A stretch of DNA of 64,000 nt from DASRDR01 sp963749975. Lineage in GTDB: Bacteria > Methylomirabilota > Methylomirabilia > Rokubacteriales > DASRDR01. This document shows positions 44,753 to 53,031 of this stretch, in pieces (the first letter of the stretch is position 1; every line of letters starts with the position of its first letter). Position numbers and translations under genes: made by a program. The notes under the pieces are model-generated. The model searched no databases and was not told the DNA's origin. It saw only the letters and a list, made by a program, of their open reading frames with translations. The DNA lies in contig CAVVOZ010000001.1 of assembly GCA_963749975.1 (NCBI GenBank), forward strand, positions 124,001 to 188,000. The letters are read 5' to 3'.

Positions 44753-45820
44753 ATGAGCACGGAGACCGAGCGCAGCTCAGGTAGCCCCGGCGCGGAACGA
44801 GACGACCCAGGAAGCCCGCAGGCCGACGGCCGTCCCCCGGGCCCCCGCGTGGAGCGCGATAGCCCGGAGGGCGACGTCTCTCGGCGGATATTCCTGAGCG
44901 GGGTCGCCACGGCAGCCGCCGCGACGCTCGCGACGGAAGCCCGCGCGCAGACCCCGGAGCAGGTGAACGTCGAGGCGTTCATCAGCGGGGTTCGAGCGGC
45001 CCGGGTGTTCGACCTCGGCTTCACCTGGGACCAGTCCTCGCCCGTCCTGTCGCTCAATCCGCCGTACGCGTTCGCGCTCAACGCGACCCACCGGCAGACC
45101 CACGAGGTCTACGGCTCGGCCCCCGGAAGCCAGGTCTCGTGGACGTCGGAGATGCTCTACTTCTCGGGCCAGCACGGGGCGCCCACGATCGACGCCATCG
45201 GTCACATCGGCCGGAACCTGAAGCTCCACGGCGGCGTGGACGCGGTCCAGGCGACCAGCCGGCCCGACGGCATCGGGAACGACCTCGGGATCGAGGCCTT
45301 CCCGCGCGATCTCCTGCTCTCCCGGGGCGTCCTCCTCGACGTGGCCCGGATGGTCGCCGGCGGGGCCGCCGATCCCCTGCCGCCCGGCCTCGAGATCACC
45401 GCGAAGCACCTGGAGGACGCCGCCCGCGCCCAGGGCGTCCGCGTGACCCGCGGGGACTCGGTCCTGATCCGCACCGGCTGGGGCCAGTACTTCGCCAAGG
45501 ACAACGCCCGCTACCTGGGGGAGAAGTCCCCCGGGCCGGGCGTGGATGCGGGGCGGTGGCTGGTCGCCCAGGGCGTGCGGCTCACCGGCACGGACACCGC
45601 GACGTACGAGGTCCGGCCCGCCGTCCACGGCAAGGAGCTCTTCCCCGTCCACATGCTCATGATCGCGGACAACGGCATCTACCTCGTGGAGAACGCGAAC
45701 CTGGAGGAGCTCGGCGCGGCGCGCGTCCACCTGTTCTGCCTCGTGGTCCCGCCGCTTCGCATCCGCGGAGCCTCGGGGTCGCCGCTCCGGATGCTCGCCC
45801 TGACCCCGCGCCAGAGCTGA
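44753..45820 (+). CDS. Cyclase-family (kynurenine formamidase-like) protein with Tat signal
   Basis: This 355-residue protein has a long N-terminal region with SRRIFLSGVATAAAATLATE, a twin-arginine export signal, before the mature part. The body matches the cyclase family (PF04199) found in kynurenine formamidases and isatin hydrolases, including VLIRTGWGQYF and HMLMIADNGIYLVENANLEE. The usual metal motif HxGTHxDxPxH is degenerate here: QHGAPTIDAIGHIG keeps an Asp and a His. A hydrolase of a cyclic amide or formamide in the periplasm is likely, but the changed motif adds doubt. Start is ATG at 44753. Confidence 0.82.
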   Translation: MSTETERSSGSPGAERDDPGSPQADGRPPGPRVERDSPEGDVSRRIFLSGVATAAAATLATEARAQTPEQVNVEAFISGVRAARVFDLGFTWDQSSPVLSLNPPYAFALNATHRQTHEVYGSAPGSQVSWTSEMLYFSGQHGAPTIDAIGHIGRNLKLHGGVDAVQATSRPDGIGNDLGIEAFPRDLLLSRGVLLDVARMVAGGAADPLPPGLEITAKHLEDAARAQGVRVTRGDSVLIRTGWGQYFAKDNARYLGEKSPGPGVDAGRWLVAQGVRLTGTDTATYEVRPAVHGKELFPVHMLMIADNGIYLVENANLEELGAARVHLFCLVVPPLRIRGASGSPLRMLALTPRQS

Positions 45821-45879
45821 GGGGCGCGGGCCACCGGAGGCGGCCGGAGCGGCCGACGGCGGAGCGCGCGCGGCCGCGC

Positions 45880-45885
45880 TACAAT
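45880..45885 (+). promoter_or_regulatory. -10 box (TACAAT)
   Basis: TACAAT at 45880-45885 ends six bases before the ATG at 45892, again implying a leaderless transcript for the zinc-ribbon/SagB pair. Confidence 0.5.
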
Positions 45886-45891
45886 GAACCC

Positions 45892-46155
45892 ATGACCGAC
45901 GCCTACCGCGAGTTCGAGGCGGAGAGCCTGTTCTGCGCCACCTGCCGCCGCGCCGTGCCGGTCCGGAAGAAGCTCCTCCTGGTCTTGCCGACCGGCAACA
46001 AGTACGACTACGTGTGCCAGCAGTGCGGCACGCCGGTCGGGGGCAAGGTGGACCGCGATCCTACCGCGTTCCGCGAGACGTCCCGCGCCGCCGCCGCGGC
46101 GACGCCGCGTTCCCCGGGCGCAGGGCCGGCGCCACGGCCGCGACTCCGCGGGTGA
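45892..46155 (+). CDS. Small zinc-ribbon protein (87 residues)
   Basis: Two CxxC pairs (FCATCRRAV and CQQCGTPVGG) separated by a basic hydrophobic stretch (RKKLLLVLPTGNKYDYV) suggest a zinc-binding rubredoxin-like fold. An Ala/Arg/Pro-rich tail follows. Its stop overlaps the GTG of the SagB-like gene (GTGA), so the two are translationally coupled. It is not a cyclodehydratase or a recognisable RiPP precursor. Function unknown. Confidence 0.7.
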   Translation: MTDAYREFEAESLFCATCRRAVPVRKKLLLVLPTGNKYDYVCQQCGTPVGGKVDRDPTAFRETSRAAAAATPRSPGAGPAPRPRLRG

Positions 46156-47733
46156 CCCGCCCGGCCCCGACGGGCCGGATCCCGGAGAGCCCTGGCGACG
46201 CCCGCGCCTATCACCGGGCGACGAAGCACTCGCGAGCGAGCGTCCGGAACGATCGCCACGCGCTCGACTGGGCGAACAAGCCCTTCCTCTTCAAGGTGTA
46301 CCCCGACCCGCCGGCGGTGCCGCTACCCCGGGAGGTGCCGCCGCCCGCGCTCCCCGCTCTCGAGGCGGTCGCGCGCGGGGCCGTGTCGACCGGGCAGGGG
46401 GTCGTCGACCTGGCCGCCCTGGCGCAGCTCCTCTTCTTCTCGGCGGGGCTCACGAAGCGGAAAGTCTACCCCGGCGGCGAGACCATCCACTTCCGCGCGG
46501 CGGCATCGACCGGCGCCCTCTATCAGACCGAGGTCTACGTCGTGGCCGGGGCCGTCGCGGGGCTCGAGCCGGGCGTCTATCACTTCTGCCCCGGGGACTT
46601 CACGCTGCGTCGCCTCCGCGGCGGGTGATCACCGCGCGGCGCTCGCGGAAGCGACGGGCCGGAGAGACCTCGTCGCGGACGCGCCGGCCACCGCGATCCT
46701 CACGGCGATTCACTGGCGGAACACCTGGAAGTACCGGGCGCGGGCGTTCCGGCATTTCTTCTGGGACGCCGGCACCTTGCTGGCGAACCTCCTCGCGACC
46801 GCGGTGGCGATTGACGTCCCGGCCCGGGTGCTCCTCGGGTTCGCGGATCCCCTGGTGAACGCCCTCCTCGGCATCGACGCGGCCCGGGAGGGCAGTCTCG
46901 CCCTGGTGCCGCTCGGCCGGGGGGCCGGGCCCGCCCCACCGAGCCCCGCGGCCCCGCCGCTTGCGCTCCCCTCGCTGCCTCTCTCGGCGCACGAGGAGGA
47001 CTACCCGCTGGTTCGCGCGGCCTACGAGGCCTCGAGCCTTCCGGACGGAGCGGCGGCACGGGCCTGGCTCGCCCACGCCGAGGAAGCGGGTTCCGGTCCC
47101 GGCGCCCCGGTGCGTGAGCCGTCCCGGGCGCTCGGCGAGACGATCCTCCGACGGGGATCGACCCGGGAGTTCCGGCGGGACCCGATCGCGGGCACCCGGC
47201 TCACGGCGATCCTGGACGCGGCCCTGCGCCCGCTCCCGCTCGACCTCGGCCAGACCGACGCCCTCGTCGAGACCTACCTTCTGATCCACGCCGTCGAGGA
47301 CCTCGCCTCGGGCGCCTACGCGTGGGATCCGGAGGCACGGGCCCTCCAGCTCCTGAAGCCTGGTGAGTTCCGACGGGAGGGCGGCGAGCTCTGCCTCGAG
47401 CAGCCGCTCGGGGCGGACGCCAGCGCCGTTGCGTTCTTCCTCTCCGACCTCGACCCGGTCCTGGCGCGCTGGGGGAGCCGCGGCTACCGGGCCGTCAACC
47501 TGGCCGCCGGGCTCCTCGGCGGCCGGCTGTACCTCGGCGCGTACGGGTTCGGGCTCGGGGCCACGGGGCTGACCTTCTACGATGACGAGGTCGTGCAATT
47601 CTTCGAGCCGGACGCGACGGGCAAGGAGGCGATCTTCGTCACGGCGCTCGGACCGGCCGCGCGCCGCCAGACGCCACGGGATCTCCCGGTGGCTCCGGCC
47701 GCCCTCGAGCCGCTCCGCCCGGGCGGAGCCTGA
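46152..47733 (+). CDS. SagB/ThcOx-family dehydrogenase with two nitroreductase-like domains (frame interrupted once)
   Basis: The GTG start at 46152 gives RAYHRATKHSRASVRND and DWANKPFLFKVYP, typical N-terminal SagB features. The first domain has LLFFSAGLTKRKVYPGG and FRAAASTGALYQTEVYVVAG, then shifts by one base near 46618. It continues GDHRAALAEATGRRDLV and WKYRARAFRHFFWDAGTLLA. A second nitroreductase-like half follows (ILRRGSTREFRRDPIAGTRL, GYRAVNLAAGLLGGRLYLGA). Removing one base gives 526 codons. SagB enzymes are FMN-dependent and oxidise azolines in peptide natural products. No cyclodehydratase or precursor is nearby, so this two-domain form probably has another substrate. Confidence 0.83.
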
Positions 47734-47752
47734 AACGCGGCGAGCCGAACCC

Positions 47753-48370
47753 ATGACCGCCCCGCACGAGCGCGTGCCGCCCGGTCAGACCCTCACGGCA
47801 AAGTGGCCGGTGCTCACGTACGGAGACACTCCGCGCGTCGACCCGGCCCGGTGGCGATTCCGGATCTTCGGCGCCGTCGAGATCCCGCGCGAGTGGACGT
47901 GGACGGAGTTCTCGGCCCTGCCCCCGGTGGAGAGCCAGTCGGACGTCCACTGCGTGACTCGCTGGAGCCGCCTCGACAACCGGTGGCGCGGAGTCCGGCC
48001 TCGCGACCTCCTGGCCGAGGCGCGGCCCCGCCCGGAAGCCCGCTACGTCATGGTCCACGCCGAGCCCGACTACACGACCAACCTGCCGCTCGAGGCCCTC
48101 CTCGACGACGACGTCGTGCTCGCCACGCACCACGACGGCAGCCCCCTGCCGGCCGAGCACGGCGGCCCGGTGCGCCTGGTCGTCCCGCGCCTCTACTTCT
48201 GGAAGAGCGCGAAGTGGGTCACGGGGTTCGAGCTGATGGACCAGGACCGCCCCGGATTCTGGGAGGGCCACGGCTACCACATGCGCGGGGACCCGTGGCT
48301 CGAGGAGCGCTTCGGCGGGCGGCCCCGCGAGACGATGCAGGCCGCCCGCGCCCGCAAGGCTCGCGAGTAG
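47753..48370 (+). CDS. Sulfite oxidase-like molybdopterin oxidoreductase
   Basis: This 205-residue single-domain protein matches the oxidoreductase molybdopterin-binding family (PF00174). Features are RFRIFGAVEIPREWTW, the cysteine expected to ligate molybdenum in DVHCVTRWSRLDNRWRGV, VMVHAEPDYTTNLPLEALLD, and a C-terminal PRLYFWKSAKWVTGFELMD. There is no signal peptide, dimerisation domain or heme domain, so it is a short cytoplasmic form. Start is ATG at 47753, 19 bases after the SagB-like gene. The natural substrate is unknown; both enzymes are redox proteins. Confidence 0.87.
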   Translation: MTAPHERVPPGQTLTAKWPVLTYGDTPRVDPARWRFRIFGAVEIPREWTWTEFSALPPVESQSDVHCVTRWSRLDNRWRGVRPRDLLAEARPRPEARYVMVHAEPDYTTNLPLEALLDDDVVLATHHDGSPLPAEHGGPVRLVVPRLYFWKSAKWVTGFELMDQDRPGFWEGHGYHMRGDPWLEERFGGRPRETMQAARARKARE

Positions 48371-48384
48371 CGCGCCGCCGATCC

Positions 48385-49047
48385 TCAGCGCCCGAGCGCC
48401 TCGGCCAGCTCCGCGAGGTCGCGCACCTCGAGATCCGGGCTCACGCCGAGCTCGTCGAGCGGCGCCGCCAGACGGTTGACCCAGACGACCCGGAAGCCGA
48501 ACGCCTTGGCCCCGGCGACATCCCAGGCGTTCGACGACACGAAGCCGATGGTGTCGCGGGCGAGCCCGAGCCGGGCGGGACCGAGAGCGTAGACGGCCGG
48601 ATGGGGCTTGTAGGTCCGCACCTGGTCGACGCTGATGACCGCGCGGAGGTGCTCGCCGAGGCCGCTGTGGGCGACGACCGCCTCGAGCATGCGCGGCGCG
48701 CCGTTCGAGAGAATGGCGCACGGCAGGTCCCGCAGCCGGACGAGTGCCTCGCGCACCTCGGGAAACGCATCGAGCGCGAGGTAGGTGTCCATCAGACGCC
48801 GCCGCTCGGCTGCGCTCACCTCGAGCCCCAGGCGCCGGCACGCGAAGGTGAGCGCCGACTCCGTCACGGCCCAGAAGTCCTCGTAGCGCCCCATGAGGCT
48901 CCGGAGCCACGTGTACTCGAGCTGCTTCTGCCGCCAGAGCACGGACAGCGCCTGGGGATCACTCGTGACGGCCCGCCCGGCCTCCACGACCGAGTGGACA
49001 TCGAACAGGGTGCCGTACGCATCGAACAGAAGGCCCTGCACCTGCAT
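48385..49047 (-). CDS. Haloacid dehalogenase type II family hydrolase
   Basis: This 220-residue HAD protein begins MQVQGLLFDAYGTLFDVHSV with the nucleophilic Asp of motif I. LSNGAPRM gives motif II, YKPHPAVYAL supplies the lysine, and VSSNAWDVAGAKAFGF supplies motif IV in the form seen in L-2-haloacid dehalogenases. GAGGAGG directly upstream of the ATG at 49047 fixes the start over an in-frame upstream codon at 49080. It could hydrolyse 2-halocarboxylic acids or a phosphoester. The gene is convergent with the sulfite-oxidase-like gene (14-base gap). Confidence 0.88.
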   Translation of the reverse strand: MQVQGLLFDAYGTLFDVHSVVEAGRAVTSDPQALSVLWRQKQLEYTWLRSLMGRYEDFWAVTESALTFACRRLGLEVSAAERRRLMDTYLALDAFPEVREALVRLRDLPCAILSNGAPRMLEAVVAHSGLGEHLRAVISVDQVRTYKPHPAVYALGPARLGLARDTIGFVSSNAWDVAGAKAFGFRVVWVNRLAAPLDELGVSPDLEVRDLAELAEALGR

Positions 49048-49146
49048 GCCCCCCTCCTCCACGTCCCGTCTCGCGGACAAGCCGGACGGCCAGTCGAGCC
49101 GACCCCCGCAGCGGCCGTAGCCTTGCCGGCCTCCGGCCCAAGCCCG

Positions 49147-49152
49147 TACAAT
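49147..49152 (+). promoter_or_regulatory. -10 box (TACAAT)
   Basis: TACAAT at 49147-49152 ends eight bases before the ATG at 49161. The gap to the divergent HAD gene is 113 bases. Confidence 0.45.
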
Positions 49153-49160
49153 GAGGCGCC

Positions 49161-49619
49161 ATGTCGCCGACCGTCAAATACCGGGGTCATCGGAATCGCG
49201 CGGGCGGGAGCCCCCGGGGGGCAGAGCCGCATCCCCACGACCCGGGAGCCCGCGATGCGCGCGGTGGAGCACTACCGCGCGCGAAGTCCCTGCACCGCCT
49301 CGCGCTCCTGGCGATGGGCCTCGCCCTGGGTGCGTGCGCCCAGCTGGCGCCGCTCCGGCAGCCGCCGCTCAGCCCCGGGGATGACCTCGCCGCGGTGAAC
49401 ACGCGCGAGGAGGCGGTCCAGCGATTCGGCCCTCCCCACGAGGTCCGCTCGTCGGATGTCGGCCCGGTGCTGGTCTACCGGCGCGCCGTGGTCGTCGACG
49501 TGAATCCGAACCGCTACTACGGCGAGGATCGAGGCGAGCGCCTCAACCAGTACGAGCTGGTCCTCCTCTACGTGGACGGGGAGGGTCGCATCGTCCGGCG
49601 GGCCGTCGAGCCCGAGTAG
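49161..49619 (+). CDS. Putative lipoprotein of unknown function
   Basis: In this 152-residue frame the first 40 residues are basic and disordered. A lipoprotein-like signal then follows (LHRLALLAMGLALGAC, lipobox LGAC). The mature part (LSPGDDLAAVNTREEAVQRF, GPPHEVRSSDVGPVLVYRR and QYELVLLYVDGEGRIVRR) resembles small outer-membrane-assembly lipoproteins of the SmpA/BamE type, in which a helix-turn and GxP lead to a beta sheet. That resemblance is weak. No ATG or GTG occurs in frame closer to the signal peptide, so either the N-terminus is long or the sequence upstream of it has an error. Confidence 0.65.
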   Translation: MSPTVKYRGHRNRAGGSPRGAEPHPHDPGARDARGGALPRAKSLHRLALLAMGLALGACAQLAPLRQPPLSPGDDLAAVNTREEAVQRFGPPHEVRSSDVGPVLVYRRAVVVDVNPNRYYGEDRGERLNQYELVLLYVDGEGRIVRRAVEPE

Positions 49620-49646
49620 GCCCCGCCGGCGGCGCGGCGCCCGAGG

Positions 49647-50576
49647 CTAGTGGGGGACTGCGCGACCGCGCACCCGCCAGTGCCGGCCGGTGCGCCCCGA
49701 GTTGCCGAACGGCTCGCCGAACCCGAACTTGAGGAGCCGGCCGGCGTCGAGGAACGACAGGCCCCGCGTCTCGGCCCCCAGCACCACGCAGAGCAGCCGC
49801 TGGCCCGCGCGCCCGGCGGCCACGGCGATGTTGTAGCCCGCCTCCAGCGTGAACCCGGTCTTGAGCGCCGTCACGCCCCCCGGATCCCGGAAGAGCGGGA
49901 TCCGGCGCCGGAAGACTCGCCCCCGCCACAGGAAGTCCGTGTCACCGAGGAGGCCGCGGCTCTCGGGGAAATCCCGCAGGAGATGCTCCGCCAGGGCGGC
50001 CATGTCCCGCGCCGTCGTCCGCTGACGGGCGTCCGGCAGCCCGTGCGGGTTGGCGAACACGGTGTGGGTGAGCCCCAGGCGCTCCGCCTCGACGTTCATG
50101 CGCTCGACGAACTTCTCCTCGCTCATCGCCAGGCGCTCCGCGACAGCGGTCGCCGCGTCGTTCGCGGACGCGATGGCGACGGCCGCGAGCAGGGTCTCGA
50201 ACGGCACGACCTGGCCGGTGGCGAGCCCGATCCGGAATCGCGGCGTCCGCATCACGTTCGGGCCGATCGTCACCGGCTCGCCCCGCGTCACCTGCCCCGC
50301 GCGGAGCTCGTCGTAGGCGATGTAGAGGGTCATCATCTTCACGAGGCTCGCCGGCGCGCGGTCCTCCTCGGCGTTCTTCTCGAAGAGCACCTTGCCCGTC
50401 TCGAGGTCGAGGAGCACGACCGCCTCGGCCGAGACCGGCACGTTGCCCACCGGAGCCCCGCCGGGGCTGCTCTCGCTCGAGGCCGCCGCCGGCTGCGGCT
50501 GCAACATCGCCAGGGCAAGCCCGAGCGCGACCACAAGGCCGAGCCCGCGAACCGCGAAACCGCTTTGGAGAGCCAT
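49647..50576 (-). CDS. D-alanyl-D-alanine carboxypeptidase (penicillin-binding protein, S11 family)
   Basis: This 309-residue protein has a signal peptide (MALQSGFAVRGLGLVVALGL, cleavage near PAAA). All three active-site motifs are present: SxxK in PASLVKMMTLYIAYDE, SxN in ASANDAATA, and KTG in TALKTGFTLEAG. It trims the terminal D-Ala of peptidoglycan stem peptides in the periplasm. It is shorter than DacA of E. coli and lacks most of the C-terminal beta domain and amphipathic anchor. The ATG at 50576 is chosen because a TACAAT box overlaps the other candidate at 50588. Confidence 0.92.
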   Translation of the reverse strand: MALQSGFAVRGLGLVVALGLALAMLQPQPAAASSESSPGGAPVGNVPVSAEAVVLLDLETGKVLFEKNAEEDRAPASLVKMMTLYIAYDELRAGQVTRGEPVTIGPNVMRTPRFRIGLATGQVVPFETLLAAVAIASANDAATAVAERLAMSEEKFVERMNVEAERLGLTHTVFANPHGLPDARQRTTARDMAALAEHLLRDFPESRGLLGDTDFLWRGRVFRRRIPLFRDPGGVTALKTGFTLEAGYNIAVAAGRAGQRLLCVVLGAETRGLSFLDAGRLLKFGFGEPFGNSGRTGRHWRVRGRAVPH

Positions 50577-50586
50577 ATGAGGCGTC

Positions 50587-50592
50587 ATTGTA
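50587..50592 (-). promoter_or_regulatory. -10 box (TACAAT), minus strand
   Basis: On the minus strand TACAAT (50592-50587) ends ten bases before the ATG at 50576. It overlaps the in-frame ATG at 50588, which argues against that start. Confidence 0.5.
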
Positions 50593-50681
50593 ACAGCGGG
50601 AGGCCCGACCCCGTAGGAAATGGCGATGGCCCAGGACCGGGCCCCCGGCGCCGTGGTAGGGTAGCGGCGGGAGCGTCTGTC

Positions 50682-51612
50682 ATGCTCGTTAGCCCCCCCA
50701 CCCCGGTCCGGTACCGCGCCGCCAGCGTCCGGCCGAATCCGGCTCGGCCTCGCGCTCCTGGCCGTCGCGGCCCTGGCCATAGGCCCGCGGGGCGTCGACG
50801 CGGAGCCCGTCGAGTCGCCGCGCGATCCCAGCGGTCCGATCGTGACGCTCGACACGCTGCCGCTCGGTGTCCCGTTCGCCCGCCTCGATGACGAGGCCCG
50901 CGGGCGCGCCGAGGCCGTGCTCGGAACGAGCCTGTTCTCCCAGCGGGTTACCGGGCTCCGCGCCCGGAGCCGCGAGCCGGTCTTTCGCTTCCTGCTCGAC
51001 CATCCGGACTTCGCCGCCGCCGTCGCCCGCGCCCTCCGGCTCGGGAAATACCAGGTGGAGGCGCGGGACGACGGGTTCTGGGGCGACGACAGCCGGGGCG
51101 CCCGCGGCATGATCCGGGTGCTCTATGCGGACGAGGGACGGCGCCTCTACCACCTGGAAGGGATGTACGAGGCGCGCGGGCTCCCCACGATCCAGGGGCG
51201 GATGCTCGTGATGATCGAGTTCCAGCACGAGGACGACCCGGCGGGGGGCACCCGCGTGGAGGCGAGCGTCACCGGGCACATGCGGCTCGACACGCCCCTC
51301 ATGGGTGCGGTCGCCCAGCTCGCCACGACGCTCGCCCGGCCCACCGTCGAGCGCGCCGTCGAGCGGAAGGTGCGCCGATTCTTCGCGACCGTGGCCCGGG
51401 TGTCACGGTGGGCGCACGACGAGCCGGAGGAGTTCTGGGCCGCGCTCGAGGGCCACCCCGAGATTCCGCAGGATGCGACCCTGGCCGCGTTCCGGCAAAT
51501 CCTGCTGGCCGGTCGGCCCCCCGCCTGGGCCAGCGAGCCCTTCCGCCTGCTCCCGGTAGACGTCCAGGATCTCGAGCCCGAGGAGGCGGAGCCTACGTCT
51601 ACATCCCCATGA
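50682..51612 (+). CDS. Exported protein of unknown function (frame probably interrupted once)
   Basis: The main frame (about 50730-51612) encodes an apparent signal peptide (RIRLGLALLAVAALAIG) followed by a mature domain containing LPLGVPFARLDDEARGRAEA, MLVMIEFQHEDDPAGGTRVE and a helical tail. In this frame no ATG, GTG or TTG lies between the stop at 50662 and the signal peptide. ATG at 50682 (MLVSPPTPVRYRAAS) is one base out of register. A one-base shift near 50730 joins the two and gives 309 residues. A shorter version starting at GTG 50842 would lose the signal. The mature domain is not recognised; it might be a SRPBCC-like lipid-binding fold. Confidence 0.6.
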
Positions 51613-52135
51613 AGTCGCGCGCCTGGTCCATGACCTCGTCGGTCACCGTCGAATAGCCCCGCTCCTGCGCGAACCGCTCGATCGCCTGCCGGGCCATCGG
51701 GCGGATGAAGGCCGGGATGCGCTCGAGGCGCCCCGCCGCGTCGACAGTCCAGGCGACGGTGGCGGCCGCGCTCGCCCCGGTCCCGCCGATCATCGCCGCG
51801 AAGGGACAGCCGGGCCCGTCCGTCGCCGGAGCGCCCGCCGCCGCGGTGGCCAGGGACCCGCTCGCGGGATCCGGCGCCTCGGCGACGAGCCCCGCTTCCC
51901 GCTGATGCGCGAGACCAGCCCGAACGGCGGCGAACGGAGCGGGCGCCTCGGCGGGGGCGCCGCCGACCTTGACGCCCAGCGTGCGGACCATCTGCGTCTC
52001 CCAGGGATTCGTCAGCATGGCCACCCGGTGACCGCAACCCGGGCAGGTGAAGGTGACGGTGAGCGAGCCCGCGTCCGGCCCCCCCGTTCCCGAGAGCCGC
52101 ATGGCCTGGTCGCACGCGATGCAGAGAAACTTCAT
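51599..52135 (-). CDS. Zinc-ribbon protein with C-terminal PCP_red domain
   Basis: This 178-residue protein has a zinc-ribbon at the N-terminus (CIACDQAM and CPGCGHRV) and a linker rich in Ala and Pro. At the C-terminus is RIPAFIRPMARQAIERFAQE followed by GYSTVTDEVMDQARDFM. This last block matches the PCP_red family, named for the C-terminal part of light-independent protochlorophyllide reductase subunit B but common in non-phototrophs as a small helical domain. Role unknown. The stop lies within the end of the convergent gene (14-base overlap). The ATG at 52135 follows AAGGAGA. Confidence 0.8.
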   Translation of the reverse strand: MKFLCIACDQAMRLSGTGGPDAGSLTVTFTCPGCGHRVAMLTNPWETQMVRTLGVKVGGAPAEAPAPFAAVRAGLAHQREAGLVAEAPDPASGSLATAAAGAPATDGPGCPFAAMIGGTGASAAATVAWTVDAAGRLERIPAFIRPMARQAIERFAQERGYSTVTDEVMDQARDFMGM

Positions 52136-52157
52136 GGCGCTGGTCTCCTTGGAAGCG

Positions 52158-52790
52158 TCACGTTGCGGCGGCGCCGAGCCCGCTGTCTCCCTCGGGGGGG
52201 AGCCGGCGCGGCGCCGCCGTGCCGGCCGAGAGGATGATTCGGATGCCGTCCTCGACGGACAGTCCCGTCGACACGACCGCGTCCCGTGGCACGAGGACGA
52301 TGTCGCCCAGGTAGAGGTGGTTCGTCGGCACGTAGACTGACACGAGCGCGTCGGGCTTCGTCCCCTCGATGCGCACGTCGCCGGTCAGGAATCCGTACGA
52401 GTACGCGCCGTCACGCGGATGCTCGACGATGACGAACTCGCGGAAGCCGGACCGGCGATTCGGTGAGAACGCGTCCACGAAGTCCTTGACCGTCGGATAG
52501 ACGCGACGGACGAGCGGGATGTAGCGGATCACGCGCTCCGCCCACTGCAGGATCCGCCGCCCGACGACGTTGGTGGCGAACACGCCGACGCAGAAGATGA
52601 TGAGGACCGCGGTCAGGAAGCCGAGCCCGGGCAGGTGCCGCCCCAGGAGGTGCTCGTAGAGGGGGGCCATGAAGTCGTCGACCGACGAGTAGAAGAGCCA
52701 GAAGACCCAGGCGGTCAGCACCACCGGCAACGTGACGAAGACGCCGGTGAAGAACCGGACCTTGAACCACGACTGGATCTGCCCTGGCAC
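52158..52790 (-). CDS. DUF502 membrane protein
   Basis: This protein has 210 residues from the GTG at 52790. Two N-terminal helices (FFTGVFVTLPVVLTAWVFWL and GLGFLTAVLIIFCVGVFATN) are followed by the DUF502 core: IPLVRRVYPTVKDFVDAF, FVIVEHPRDGAYSYGFLTGD, VSVYVPTNHLYLGDIVLVPR. DUF502 proteins are widespread, poorly characterised membrane proteins. An in-frame ATG at 52817 overlaps a perfect TATAAT and so lies upstream of the expected transcription start. The GTG at 52790 has GGGAGG at a normal distance and is preferred. The zinc-ribbon/PCP_red gene follows 22 bases downstream on the same strand. Confidence 0.88.
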   Translation of the reverse strand: MPGQIQSWFKVRFFTGVFVTLPVVLTAWVFWLFYSSVDDFMAPLYEHLLGRHLPGLGFLTAVLIIFCVGVFATNVVGRRILQWAERVIRYIPLVRRVYPTVKDFVDAFSPNRRSGFREFVIVEHPRDGAYSYGFLTGDVRIEGTKPDALVSVYVPTNHLYLGDIVLVPRDAVVSTGLSVEDGIRIILSAGTAAPRRLPPEGDSGLGAAAT

Positions 52791-52815
52791 GCGCCGCCTC
52801 CCGCCGAATCTCCGC

Positions 52816-52821
52816 ATTATA
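52816..52821 (-). promoter_or_regulatory. -10 box (TATAAT) for the DUF502 gene, minus strand
   Basis: A perfect TATAAT (52821-52816, minus strand) predicts a transcription start near 52809. The leader to the GTG at 52790 is about 19 bases and contains GGGAGG. Confidence 0.6.
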
Positions 52822-53005
52822 CCTGGGGTGTTCGGGCCGCGCCGCCCGGGAGGCGCCCGACCGGTGCCGGGAGCGGATGACGGCAGCCCCTTCCCGGCAG
52901 CCCGCCCCTGCGCCGGCCCGGGCCCGCCGCCTGGCCCGCGGGGCCTCGCTCCCGGCGCGCGGGAGTCTTCCCTCCCGTGCGCCGGGCGGTGGCCCGGTGC
53001 TCCCG

Positions 53006-53031
53006 CGCTGACCGGCCGGCGCCGGTCAGCG
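53006..53031 (-). terminator. Perfect hairpin overlapping the RidA stop codon
   Basis: Ten-base perfect arms (53006-53015 and 53022-53031) surround a six-base loop CCGGCG. The RidA TGA (53028-53026) lies in one arm. No T-run follows. The rest of the gap up to the DUF502 promoter (about 185 bases) holds only GC-rich sequence in which I see nothing. Confidence 0.5.

Noticed and set aside
46152..47733. SagB-like gene as part of a thiazole/oxazole-modified peptide cluster
   Set aside because: No YcaO cyclodehydratase, precursor peptide, protease or exporter is seen within the surrounding 10 kb.
52788..52817. ATG at 52817 as start of the DUF502 gene
   Set aside because: It overlaps a perfect TATAAT, so it would lie upstream of the transcript. 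GTG at 52790 has a ribosome-binding site.
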